Positions 52,225-60,006 of a stretch of DNA of 64,000 nt are shown piece after piece. The DNA lies in assembly GCF_004217145.1 (NCBI RefSeq), contig NZ_SHKR01000018.1, forward strand, positions 124,001 through 188,000. Direction: 5' to 3'. Below the pieces are notes generated by a model that was not told the DNA's origin, did no database searches, and saw only the letters and a program-made list of their open reading frames with translations. Source of the stretch: Kribbella rubisoli. GTDB lineage: Bacteria > Actinomycetota > Actinomycetes > Propionibacteriales > Kribbellaceae. How positions within the stretch are numbered: the stretch's first letter is position 1; every line of letters starts with the position of its first letter. The position numbers and the translations under genes are program-made.

Positions 52225-53126
52225 CCCTTCACCGCGCCGATGATGACGCCCTTGGTGAAGTGGCGTTGGATGAAGGGGTAGACGAGGAGGACCGGGACGA
52301 TCGCGATCACGACGATTGCCATCTTGATGGCCAGGCCGGGGGCGGGCTGCAGGCCGAGGCCGGTTCCGGTGGCTATGCCGCCGGCGCCGGTCGGCAAGGG
52401 CTGCTGCTGGACGATGTAGGTCCGCAACACCATCTGCAACGGCCACTTGTTGTTGTCGTTGATGTAGAGCAGCGCGTTGAAGAACGCGTTCCAGTAGCCG
52501 ACGGCGTAGAACAGGCCGACAACCGCGACGACGGCCTTCGACAGCGGCAGGACGATCCGGCGCAGGATGGCGAACTCGCCCGCGCCGTCGATCCGCGCGC
52601 TGTCGATCAGCTCGCCCGGAATGCCCATGAAGAACGAGCGCATGACGATCAGGTTGAACGCCGAGATCGCGGTCGGCAGGATCAGCGACGCATAGTGGTC
52701 GATCAGGCCGAGCGAGTTCACCAGCAGATAGCTCGGAATGATGCCCGGCCCGAACAGGAACGTCAGCAGTACGACGAACAGCAGCGGCCGATGGAACACC
52801 GACCCCGGCCGCGACAGCCCGTACGCCGCGAGCACGGTGATGCCGAGGCTGAACGCCGTACCGACGGCGGTGATCATCACGCTGATGAACAACGCGCGAG
52901 TGACCACGCCGCCCGACAGCAGTTGCACGTACGCCGCGACGGTCAGCTCGCGTGGTACGACGACCAGCCCGCCGGCGCGGGTCACCGCTTCCGTGCTGGA
53001 CAGGCTTGTCACCACCACGACGTACAGCGGGAACGCCACTGCCAGAGCGATCAGCGTCAGCACGACCGGCTTACTCAGCCGTCCGATCGCGGTCGGTTCC
53101 TCTTCCCAGACAGCCCTTGCGGTCAT
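52221..53126 (-). CDS. ABC sugar permease (LplC/MalG-like), xyloglucan locus
   Basis: 301 residues, six membrane helices. EAA loop IDSARIDGAGEFAILRRIVLPLSKAV (about residues 175-200) and the LplC-type tail FIQRHFTKGVIIGAVKG. The start is MTARAVWEEEP, just before the first helix. It overlaps the previous permease and the GH74 gene by 4 bases each, so it is in the middle of a coupled operon. Confidence 0.9.
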   Translation of the reverse strand: MTARAVWEEEPTAIGRLSKPVVLTLIALAVAFPLYVVVVTSLSSTEAVTRAGGLVVVPRELTVAAYVQLLSGGVVTRALFISVMITAVGTAFSLGITVLAAYGLSRPGSVFHRPLLFVVLLTFLFGPGIIPSYLLVNSLGLIDHYASLILPTAISAFNLIVMRSFFMGIPGELIDSARIDGAGEFAILRRIVLPLSKAVVAVVGLFYAVGYWNAFFNALLYINDNNKWPLQMVLRTYIVQQQPLPTGAGGIATGTGLGLQPAPGLAIKMAIVVIAIVPVLLVYPFIQRHFTKGVIIGAVKG

Positions 53127-54106
53127 GAGCGCGAATACACCCCCTGCTCGCCCACCAGGTGAGCGAATCGGTTGGCCACCAGGACCAGGACGAGGCCGAT
53201 CACCCCTTTGAAGAGACCGGCTGCGGCGCCGTACCCGAAGTCGCCGACGAGCAGACCCTGGTAGTACACGTACGTGTCGAGCACCTCGGCGGCGCCTCCG
53301 CCGACGGCGCTGCGTTGCAGGATGAACTGCTCGAAGCCGACCGTCAGCGCGTCGCCGAGACGGAGGATCAGGAGCAGGACGATCACCGGACGCAGGCCGG
53401 GCAACGTGATGTGCCACAGCCGGCGCCAGCGGTTGGCTCCGTCGGCCGCGGCGGCTTCGTAGAGGGCCGGGTTGATGGTGGAGAGGGCGGCGAGGAAGAC
53501 GATCATTCCCCAGCCTGCGTCCTTCCAGACCGACTGCGCGGTGACGAGCAGGATGAAGGTGTCGGGCTTGGTCATCAGGTCGACCGCCGAGTGTCCGTGA
53601 TCCCGCACAGTCTGCGCGAGCAGGCCCGCGCCGCCGATCATCTGCTGGAACAACGACACGACCAGCACCCAGGAGAAGAAGTGCGGCAGGTACACCACGC
53701 CCTGGATGACGTTGCGCAGCTTGGCCGACAGGACGCTGTTCAGCAGCAACGCCAGTCCGATCGGGATCGGGAAGAAGAACACCAACTGGACCGCGGTGAT
53801 GGACAGGGTGTTCGCCACCGCCCGCCAGAACGCCGGCTCGGAGAACATCCGGCTGAAGTTCGCGAACCCGATGAACTCACTCCCCCGGATCCCGGCATAC
53901 GGCGAGTAGTCCTGGAAGGCGATCACGTTGCCGAGCGTCGGAAAGTAGTGGAACACCCCGAGCAACACGATCACCGGCAGAACCATCACCAGCAACGGCC
54001 AATCCCGCCGCAACCGATGCCGGAACCGCATGCCAGTAGGCTTTTCGGACCGCACCGGAGCCGCCTGCCGAGCCGCCCGCTCCGGGGGCTTAACGACCGT
54101 TGTCAC
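53123..54106 (-). CDS. ABC sugar permease (LplB-like), xyloglucan locus
   Basis: 327 residues, GTG start. Basic N-terminus (RFRHRLRRDWP) then six membrane helices. YFPTLGNVIAFQDYSPYAGIRGSEFIGFANF is the LplB-type periplasmic loop; EAA loop YEAAAADGANRWRRLWHITLPGLRPV (about residues 233-258). Overlaps the binding-protein gene by 17 bases and the next permease by 4. Confidence 0.9.
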   Translation of the reverse strand: MTTVVKPPERAARQAAPVRSEKPTGMRFRHRLRRDWPLLVMVLPVIVLLGVFHYFPTLGNVIAFQDYSPYAGIRGSEFIGFANFSRMFSEPAFWRAVANTLSITAVQLVFFFPIPIGLALLLNSVLSAKLRNVIQGVVYLPHFFSWVLVVSLFQQMIGGAGLLAQTVRDHGHSAVDLMTKPDTFILLVTAQSVWKDAGWGMIVFLAALSTINPALYEAAAADGANRWRRLWHITLPGLRPVIVLLLILRLGDALTVGFEQFILQRSAVGGGAAEVLDTYVYYQGLLVGDFGYGAAAGLFKGVIGLVLVLVANRFAHLVGEQGVYSRS

Positions 54107-55754
54107 TGAGGACCTTGGCGTAGAAGTCGCGGCCGTCGTTGCCGCCGTTGGTCTGCCACTGTTTGACGGCCGTCTTCAGCTCGCTGACCGGTTTCCGGCC
54201 GCGGAAGATGTCCTGCAGCGCGTCGTCGAAAGGCTGGTTCAGCGCAGCCATCTTGGCCGGCTGCTCCACCCGGATCCCCTCGAAGAGGTTCTTCTCCCGG
54301 ACCTTCGCCGCCGCGTTCTGCCAGGCACTCATCGACTGCACATACCCGGGGTACTCGCTCTCGGTGATCGCCGTCGGACGGCCGCCCAGGAAGATGTAGG
54401 TCTGCGAGACCTCCTTCTGGCCGAGCGCGGTGAGCTTCGGAGCGCCGGAGGACTGCTTCACGTAGTGCTTGCCCTCGACCCCGTAGTTGTAGAGCACGTA
54501 CTCCTCCGTTCCGAACGGCGCCGACGTGTAGTTCATGACGCCGAGCAGCTCCTTCACCCGCTGCTCGCCGACCCCCTTCTTCACGAACGTGAAGATGCCG
54601 GCCGGATCACCGCCCCAGGTGATCGGCGCACCGCCGTCGTGAGCGAACGGCATCACCGGCTGCGGATCGAACTTCGGGTTGATCGTCTGCTGCCGCTGCA
54701 ACGCCTCGTGCCAGCCGCCCAGCCCGTTCTGCCGGATCACGAACTTGCCACCCTCGAACAATGCGTTCTCGTCCGCGCCGGCGTTCGCGACGACCTCCGG
54801 ATGCACATACCCCAACTGGAACAGCCTGCGGACGAAGGCCACCGACTCCTCGAACTCCGGAGTCTCGATCTTGTTCACCAGCTTGCCGCTGGAGTCCTTG
54901 CGCCAGCCGCCCGGCGCCCCGAACATCCGGGCCATCTCGTCGGCGACCGAGCCGAACGCCCACCGGCCCGCCTTGGCATCGGTCAGCTGCTTGCCCAGCG
55001 CCAGCACGTCGTCGGCGTTCTTCGGCGGCTGCGCGCCGACCTGGTCGAAGATGTCCTTGCGGTAGAACAGCGCCCAGGGGAACCCGTCCGACGGGAACGG
55101 CACCGCCTTCAGCTGCGAGTTCCACACGCCGTACGCCCAGGCCCGGGTCGGCAGGTTGGCCAGCATCGGGTACGCCGCCGCCTTGTCGCCGGCCAGGTAC
55201 GGCGTGAGGTCCTCGAACAGCTTGTCCACGGCCTGACCGAACCGGGTCAACCCGGAGATGTTCCAGCCCGGGATGCAGAGCAGCTCGGGCACGTTGCCGG
55301 CCGCAAGGATCGGGCCGAGCTTGTCGCCGTAGTCATTGCCGTTGAGGATGTTGAACCGGACCGGCGCCCCGATCCGCTCGTTGTTCGCGTCGTAGTAGGA
55401 GTTCTTGCCGAGGCCGGGCGGCATCGGGCTCCACAGCGGCGTCATTGCCGACACTTCCTTGCCGCTCGGCACCATCTTGCCGGGCACGGCCCGCTTCAGC
55501 TCGCTCGGATAATGCGAGAAACCGGGCGACGCGCCGTTCTCGCCGGGCAGGTCCGACTGCACCGCGTCGTAGGCGATGAACTTCGGCAACAGGCCGGACA
55601 ACTTGTCCTCGGTCTCGGCCCGGCCGCTCGTGCTGGATCCCGAACTGCCGTTGGAGCAGCCGGTCAGGGTGACACCGCCGGCGGCCGCGGCACCGACGCC
55701 GAGCAGGGAGATGAAGGTCCGGCGCCTGGTGCCGCCGATCTCTGGTCCGGTCAC
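54090..55754 (-). CDS. ABC substrate-binding lipoprotein, xyloglucan locus
   Basis: 554 residues, GTG start. Twin-arginine-like signal (GGTRRRTFISLLGVGAAAAGG) with lipobox LTGC (Cys near residue 33), then a Ser/Gly linker. Large CUT1/LplA-type binding protein (VRFNILNGNDYGDKLGPILAAGNVPELLCIPGW, AVDKLFEDLTPYLAGD, GVEGKHYVKQSSG). In context it should capture xyloglucan oligosaccharides from GH74/GH12 action. First gene of the operon, divergent from the ROK regulator; no ATPase subunit encoded nearby. Confidence 0.87.
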   Translation of the reverse strand: MTGPEIGGTRRRTFISLLGVGAAAAGGVTLTGCSNGSSGSSTSGRAETEDKLSGLLPKFIAYDAVQSDLPGENGASPGFSHYPSELKRAVPGKMVPSGKEVSAMTPLWSPMPPGLGKNSYYDANNERIGAPVRFNILNGNDYGDKLGPILAAGNVPELLCIPGWNISGLTRFGQAVDKLFEDLTPYLAGDKAAAYPMLANLPTRAWAYGVWNSQLKAVPFPSDGFPWALFYRKDIFDQVGAQPPKNADDVLALGKQLTDAKAGRWAFGSVADEMARMFGAPGGWRKDSSGKLVNKIETPEFEESVAFVRRLFQLGYVHPEVVANAGADENALFEGGKFVIRQNGLGGWHEALQRQQTINPKFDPQPVMPFAHDGGAPITWGGDPAGIFTFVKKGVGEQRVKELLGVMNYTSAPFGTEEYVLYNYGVEGKHYVKQSSGAPKLTALGQKEVSQTYIFLGGRPTAITESEYPGYVQSMSAWQNAAAKVREKNLFEGIRVEQPAKMAALNQPFDDALQDIFRGRKPVSELKTAVKQWQTNGGNDGRDFYAKVLSDNGR

Positions 55755-55770
55755 GTCGCATCCCCTAGAA

Positions 55771-55799
55771 TTAGTTGGGCTAGTAGCCAAACAAATTAA
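55771..55799. promoter_or_regulatory. ROK-type operator between the ABC operon and the ROK gene
   Basis: An AT-rich dyad TTAGTTGGGC...CCAAACAAATTAA with core TTGGGCTAGTAGCCAA (55775-55790). ROK repressors of the XylR/NagC type recognise AT-rich TTAGTT/AAACTAA-like dyads. On the minus strand TTGTTT overlaps the site as a possible -35 of the binding-protein gene. No GAAGCGCTTC palindrome is present here. Confidence 0.5.
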
Positions 55800-55860
55800 C
55801 GCACAGTCGACGGCTCGACAAGGTGTAGAACTGACGCAGGACTCGATCTAGGGACGGACG

Positions 55861-57048
55861 TTGAGCACACAGACCGCGGACCACACGCATATCCGCGCGA
55901 CCAACCTGGCCGCGGTGCTGGGCTACCTGCGCCGCGAGGCACCCTGCTCGCGGGCCGCGATCGCCACCGGGACCGGTCTCAACAAGGCGACCGTGACCAG
56001 CATCGTCGGGGATCTGCTCGAGCGCCGCCTGGTCCGCGAGACCCAGCAGACCCAGAATCATGTCGGTCGTCCGGCGACCCTGCTCGTGCTCGACGGATCG
56101 GCGTACGCGACCATCGGGCTCGAGGTGAGCGCCCGCGGCCTGACCGCGCTCGGCTGCGACACGGCCGGCGAGCAGGTACTGCGTTGGCACCGCGCCGGGC
56201 CGGGCGTGGACGCCGGGCCCGCGAAGACGATCGCGTCGCTGGCCAACCTCGCCCGACGGGCAGTGACCGCCGTGCAGTCGTCCGGTCGGCAGGTGCTCGG
56301 GATCACCGTGGGCGTTCCGGGCCTCGTGAATCGCGACGGCGCCGTCGTACTGGCCGCCGGCCTGGGCTGGCGGGATGTGCCGATGCGGGCCGAACTTGTA
56401 GCGGCGATCGGACGGCCGGACATCCCGGTGACGGTCGACAACGACGCATCGCTGGGCGTGCTGGCCGAGCATCTCTACGGCCCGCACGCCGGGACCGGGA
56501 ACCTGATCCGGCTCACCGGGGACACCGGCGTCGGGGCAGGCATCATCGTCGACGGCAAGCCGCTCGAAGGTCATCTCGGGTACGTCGGGGAGATCGGCCA
56601 TCTGCGCCTCGTCCCGGATGGCCCGCGCTGCGGATGCGGTCGACGCGGCTGTCTCGAGGCGCTGGCGAGCCTGCCGGCGATCCTGGCCAGGGCGGACGTG
56701 ACCGACAGCGATCCGCAGCTCCAACTCGAGGAGCTGATCCGCCGCGCCGACGCCCAGGAGACCGCTGTGACCCAGGTTCTGGCCGAGGCGGGCGCCTACC
56801 TGGGTCAGGGCATCGCCGCGCTCGTCAACATCCTCAACCCCGAGGTCGTCCTGCTCGGCGGCGCCTACGCCCTGCTCGCCGACCACCTCACCCCGGCCCT
56901 CGACAAGGCCCTCCGCGAAGCCACCATCGCCCCCGACGCCGGCGGCTGCACCGTCCTCGCCTCCACCCTCCCCGACACCGCCACTCCCCTGGGCGCGACC
57001 GCCCAGGCCCTCACCCCCCTGACCCGAGGCCACCTGCCCGTCCGGTAG
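55861..57048 (+). CDS. ROK-family transcriptional regulator
   Basis: 395 residues, TTG start after GGGACGGACG. N-terminal winged helix (TNLAAVLGYLRREAPCSRAAIATGTGLNKATVTSIVGDLLERRLV) and a ROK domain with the sugar/phosphate region VPGLVNRDG, TVDNDASLGVLAE, the zinc motif CGCGRRGCLEALAS and GHLGYVGEIGHL. XylR/NagC-like. Position divergent from the xyloglucan ABC-GH74-GH42 operon implies that it controls this operon, responding to a monosaccharide such as xylose or glucose (inference). Confidence 0.9.
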   Translation: MSTQTADHTHIRATNLAAVLGYLRREAPCSRAAIATGTGLNKATVTSIVGDLLERRLVRETQQTQNHVGRPATLLVLDGSAYATIGLEVSARGLTALGCDTAGEQVLRWHRAGPGVDAGPAKTIASLANLARRAVTAVQSSGRQVLGITVGVPGLVNRDGAVVLAAGLGWRDVPMRAELVAAIGRPDIPVTVDNDASLGVLAEHLYGPHAGTGNLIRLTGDTGVGAGIIVDGKPLEGHLGYVGEIGHLRLVPDGPRCGCGRRGCLEALASLPAILARADVTDSDPQLQLEELIRRADAQETAVTQVLAEAGAYLGQGIAALVNILNPEVVLLGGAYALLADHLTPALDKALREATIAPDAGGCTVLASTLPDTATPLGATAQALTPLTRGHLPVR

Positions 57049-57132
57049 CCCTTGGCAAGCGCGTACCTGGGTGACGGATGAGGTCTTGACCGTCGGCGCT
57101 CGGGATGCAACCCTCTGTTCACGCCCGATCTG

Positions 57133-57181
57133 TCGAAGCGCTTCGATCAACCGTCGCCGATGATCGTTCGAAGCGCTTCGA
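57133..57181. promoter_or_regulatory. Double LacI operator upstream of GH3
   Basis: Two copies of the perfect palindrome TCGAAGCGCTTCGA at 57133-57146 and 57168-57181, 35 bases centre to centre (about 3.3 helical turns). Same core as at 47127-47142 and 62225-62252. They lie 26-75 bases upstream of the GH3 start, suitable for cooperative or loop repression. Confidence 0.8.
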
Positions 57182-57207
57182 CACACAGCCCGTGGAGTCG
57201 ATCGCCG

Positions 57208-60006
57208 ATGAGTACTCCAGCTCCCCTCCCCCGTTCAGCTCCGCCCCCGTTCCGCGATCCGGCCCGGCCGACCGGCGAGCGGGTCGACGATCTCCTCGCC
57301 AGGCTCACCCCGGACGAGAAGGTCGCGCTGCTGCACCAGTACCAGCCGCCCGTCCCGCGGCTCGGCCTGGACTCGTTCCGCACCGGCACCGAGGCGCTGC
57401 ACGGCGTCGCCTGGCTCGGTCCGGCCACCGTCTTCCCGCAGGCGATCGGCCTCGCCACGAGCTGGAGCCCGGACCTGGTCCGCGCCGTCGGCGCCGCGGT
57501 GGGCGACGAGGTCCGCGTCTTCCACCAGAAGGACCCGGCCGGCGTCGGCCTCAACGTCTGGGCCCCGGTGGTCAACCCGCTCCGCGACCCGCGCTGGGGC
57601 CGGAACGAGGAGGGGTACGCCGAGGATCCCTGGCTGACCGGCGTCATCGCGACCGCCTACGGGCACGGGCTCGCCGGCGACGATCCGTCGTACCTCAGGA
57701 CCGCCCCGACGCTCAAGCATTTCCTTGCCTACAACAACGAAACCGATCGCTGCACGACCTCGAGCAACCTGCCGCCGCGGGTCCTGCACGAGTACGAACT
57801 GCCCGCGTTCCGCGCGCCGATCGAGTCCGGCGCAGCGGTCGCGGTGATGCCGTCGTACAACCTGGTGAACGGACGGCCCGCCCATCTGAGCCCGCTGATC
57901 AACGACGTACTCCGCACCTGGACCACCGACGACGTGCTGGTCGTCAGCGACGCGTACGCGCCGGCCAACCTGTTCGGCCTGCAGCACTACGTGTCGGACG
58001 GCCCGACCGCGTACGCCGCCGCGGTCAAGGCCGGCGTGGACAGCTTCACGCAGGACGACACGAACTCTGCCCCGACGATCGACCGACTCCGCGAGGCGCT
58101 CGATCGCGGTCTGCTCACGTGGGCCGACATCGACACCGCAGTACGGCGGGTGCTCGCGATCCGGCTCCGGCTCGGCGAGTTCGACCCGACCGAGCTCGAT
58201 CCGTACCGCGGTCTCGAGCCTGATCTGGTCAACTGTCCCGCCCACCGCGAGCTGGCCCAGGACGCCGCGCGCCAGGCGATCGTGCTGCTGAAGCACGAGT
58301 GCCAGGTCCTGCCCCTCGCCGAGTCCATCCAGCGGATCGCCGTCATCGGACCGCTCGCCGGCGCTGTCAGGGAGGACTGGTACGCCGGAACGCTGCCGTA
58401 TCAGATCACCGCGCTGGACGGCATCGTCGAGCGACTCGGCCGCGTCGGGTCCAGCGCGGGGGTGGATTACTGCGAGGGCGTCGACCGGATCACGCTCCGG
58501 ATCGCCGACTCCTCGTCGTACCTGACGGTCGGCCCGGACGCGGTACTGCGCGCCGACCGGGAGCCGGGCGAGTTCGACCTGTTCGACTGGGGCGGGGATG
58601 CGTTCGCCCTGCGGTCGGTACGGAACGGGCAGCACCTGAGTGTGAGCGACGACGGGGAGCTCGTCGCGGATCAGCCTGGTCCGAACGGCTGGGAGGTCAA
58701 GCAGACGTTCAGGTTCGTGCAGCTGGCCGGCACCGTCTTGATCCAGCACCTGCACAGTGATCGGTACCTCCACGTCGACGCGGAAGGTGCGATCAGCCTG
58801 GCCGACCAGGCGACGCCGCTCGTGCTCGACATCGTCGTCGACGGCGCCGCGCAGGCAGCCGCCGTCGCCGCCCGCGCCGACGTCGCGATCGTTGTCGCTG
58901 GCAACCACCCGCTGGTGAACGGCCGCGAGACCGAGGATCGCGACAGCCTCGACCTCCCGGCGGCCCAGGATCGGCTGATCCGCCAGGTCCACGCCGCGAA
59001 CGCGCGCACGGTGCTCGTGCTCAGCAGCAGCTACCCGTTCGCGATCGGCTGGGCACAGCAGCATCTGCCGGCGATCCTCTGGTCCGCCCACGGCGGGCAG
59101 GAGTACGGTCGCGCGCTGGCCGACGTACTGTTCGGCGACCACGACCCGGCCGGACGACTGACCCAGACCTGGTACGACTCCGCGGCAGACCTCCCCGACC
59201 TGCTCGACTACGACATCATCACCACCGACGCAACGTACCTGTACTACCGTGGCACACCGCTCTACCCGTTCGGCCACGGCCTGAGCTACACGACCTTCAG
59301 GTACGCCGATCTGCAGCTGAGCGCACCGTCGATCGCGTCCGACGGCGAGGTCCGAGTCACCTTCACAGTTACCAATACCGGCGATCGGCCGGGCACCGAG
59401 GTGGCCCAGCTGTACACCCGTCAGCAGCGTTCACGCGTCAAGCAACCGCTCGGACAGCTCCGTGGGTTCCGCCGGCTGTCGCTCGCACCCGGAGAGAGCG
59501 CCGAGATCGAGCTGATCGTCGCTGCAACCGACCTAGGTTTCTGGGACGTGACGCGGGACCGCCACTGCGTCGAGTCGGCGCGCCACAGCGTCATGGTCGG
59601 CCGATCCAGCACCGACCTTCGACTGACCACAACCCTCGATGTGCGCGGGGAACGCATCCCGCCGCGAACGCTCGGACTCGCCGCGACCAGCTTCGACGAG
59701 TACTGCGGAATCACGCTGTCCGACGAGACGACCGTCTCGCTGGAACCCCAAGCCTGGTTGGCGTTTCACGACGTCCAGCTGAACTCCGAAACAGCCGTCG
59801 CCGTCACCGCCGCCAACCGCGGAACCGGGCCGGCGACGATCGCACTCCGCCTCGACGACCCGTTGCAAGGTGAGCTCCTCGGCACAGTCCACCTCTCAAG
59901 CCAGCTCAGGCCGATCACCACACAGCTCGCCCCGGCGACCGGCGTACGAACGCTCTACGCAGTCTTCTCCGCGGCGGACGTCGTACTCGAGAGCTTGACG
60001 GTGTAG
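57208..60006 (+). CDS. GH3 beta-glucosidase with beta-trefoil insert and C-terminal CBM-like domain
   Basis: 932 residues, start at MSTPAPLPR, no signal peptide. N-terminal (alpha/beta)8 domain (KHF 170-172; nucleophile Asp248 in VVSDAYAPANLFG), a trefoil/fascin-like insert (about 427-545, SYLTVGPDAVLRAD, HLSVSDDGELVADQPG, YLHVDAEGAISLA), then the alpha/beta sandwich with NGRETEDRDSLDLP carrying the acid/base Glu, an FnIII-like domain (YPFGHGLSYTTFRYADLQLS...), and a C-terminal domain resembling CBM6 (about 815-932). In this locus it would release glucose from the xyloglucan backbone after xylose removal. 3' end overlaps GH31 by 52 bases. Confidence 0.9.
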   Translation: MSTPAPLPRSAPPPFRDPARPTGERVDDLLARLTPDEKVALLHQYQPPVPRLGLDSFRTGTEALHGVAWLGPATVFPQAIGLATSWSPDLVRAVGAAVGDEVRVFHQKDPAGVGLNVWAPVVNPLRDPRWGRNEEGYAEDPWLTGVIATAYGHGLAGDDPSYLRTAPTLKHFLAYNNETDRCTTSSNLPPRVLHEYELPAFRAPIESGAAVAVMPSYNLVNGRPAHLSPLINDVLRTWTTDDVLVVSDAYAPANLFGLQHYVSDGPTAYAAAVKAGVDSFTQDDTNSAPTIDRLREALDRGLLTWADIDTAVRRVLAIRLRLGEFDPTELDPYRGLEPDLVNCPAHRELAQDAARQAIVLLKHECQVLPLAESIQRIAVIGPLAGAVREDWYAGTLPYQITALDGIVERLGRVGSSAGVDYCEGVDRITLRIADSSSYLTVGPDAVLRADREPGEFDLFDWGGDAFALRSVRNGQHLSVSDDGELVADQPGPNGWEVKQTFRFVQLAGTVLIQHLHSDRYLHVDAEGAISLADQATPLVLDIVVDGAAQAAAVAARADVAIVVAGNHPLVNGRETEDRDSLDLPAAQDRLIRQVHAANARTVLVLSSSYPFAIGWAQQHLPAILWSAHGGQEYGRALADVLFGDHDPAGRLTQTWYDSAADLPDLLDYDIITTDATYLYYRGTPLYPFGHGLSYTTFRYADLQLSAPSIASDGEVRVTFTVTNTGDRPGTEVAQLYTRQQRSRVKQPLGQLRGFRRLSLAPGESAEIELIVAATDLGFWDVTRDRHCVESARHSVMVGRSSTDLRLTTTLDVRGERIPPRTLGLAATSFDEYCGITLSDETTVSLEPQAWLAFHDVQLNSETAVAVTAANRGTGPATIALRLDDPLQGELLGTVHLSSQLRPITTQLAPATGVRTLYAVFSAADVVLESLTV

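Noticed and set aside
57235-59277. Minus-strand open frame of 680 codons
   Set aside because: Shadow of the GH3 gene; Arg/Val/Glu-rich with no motif.
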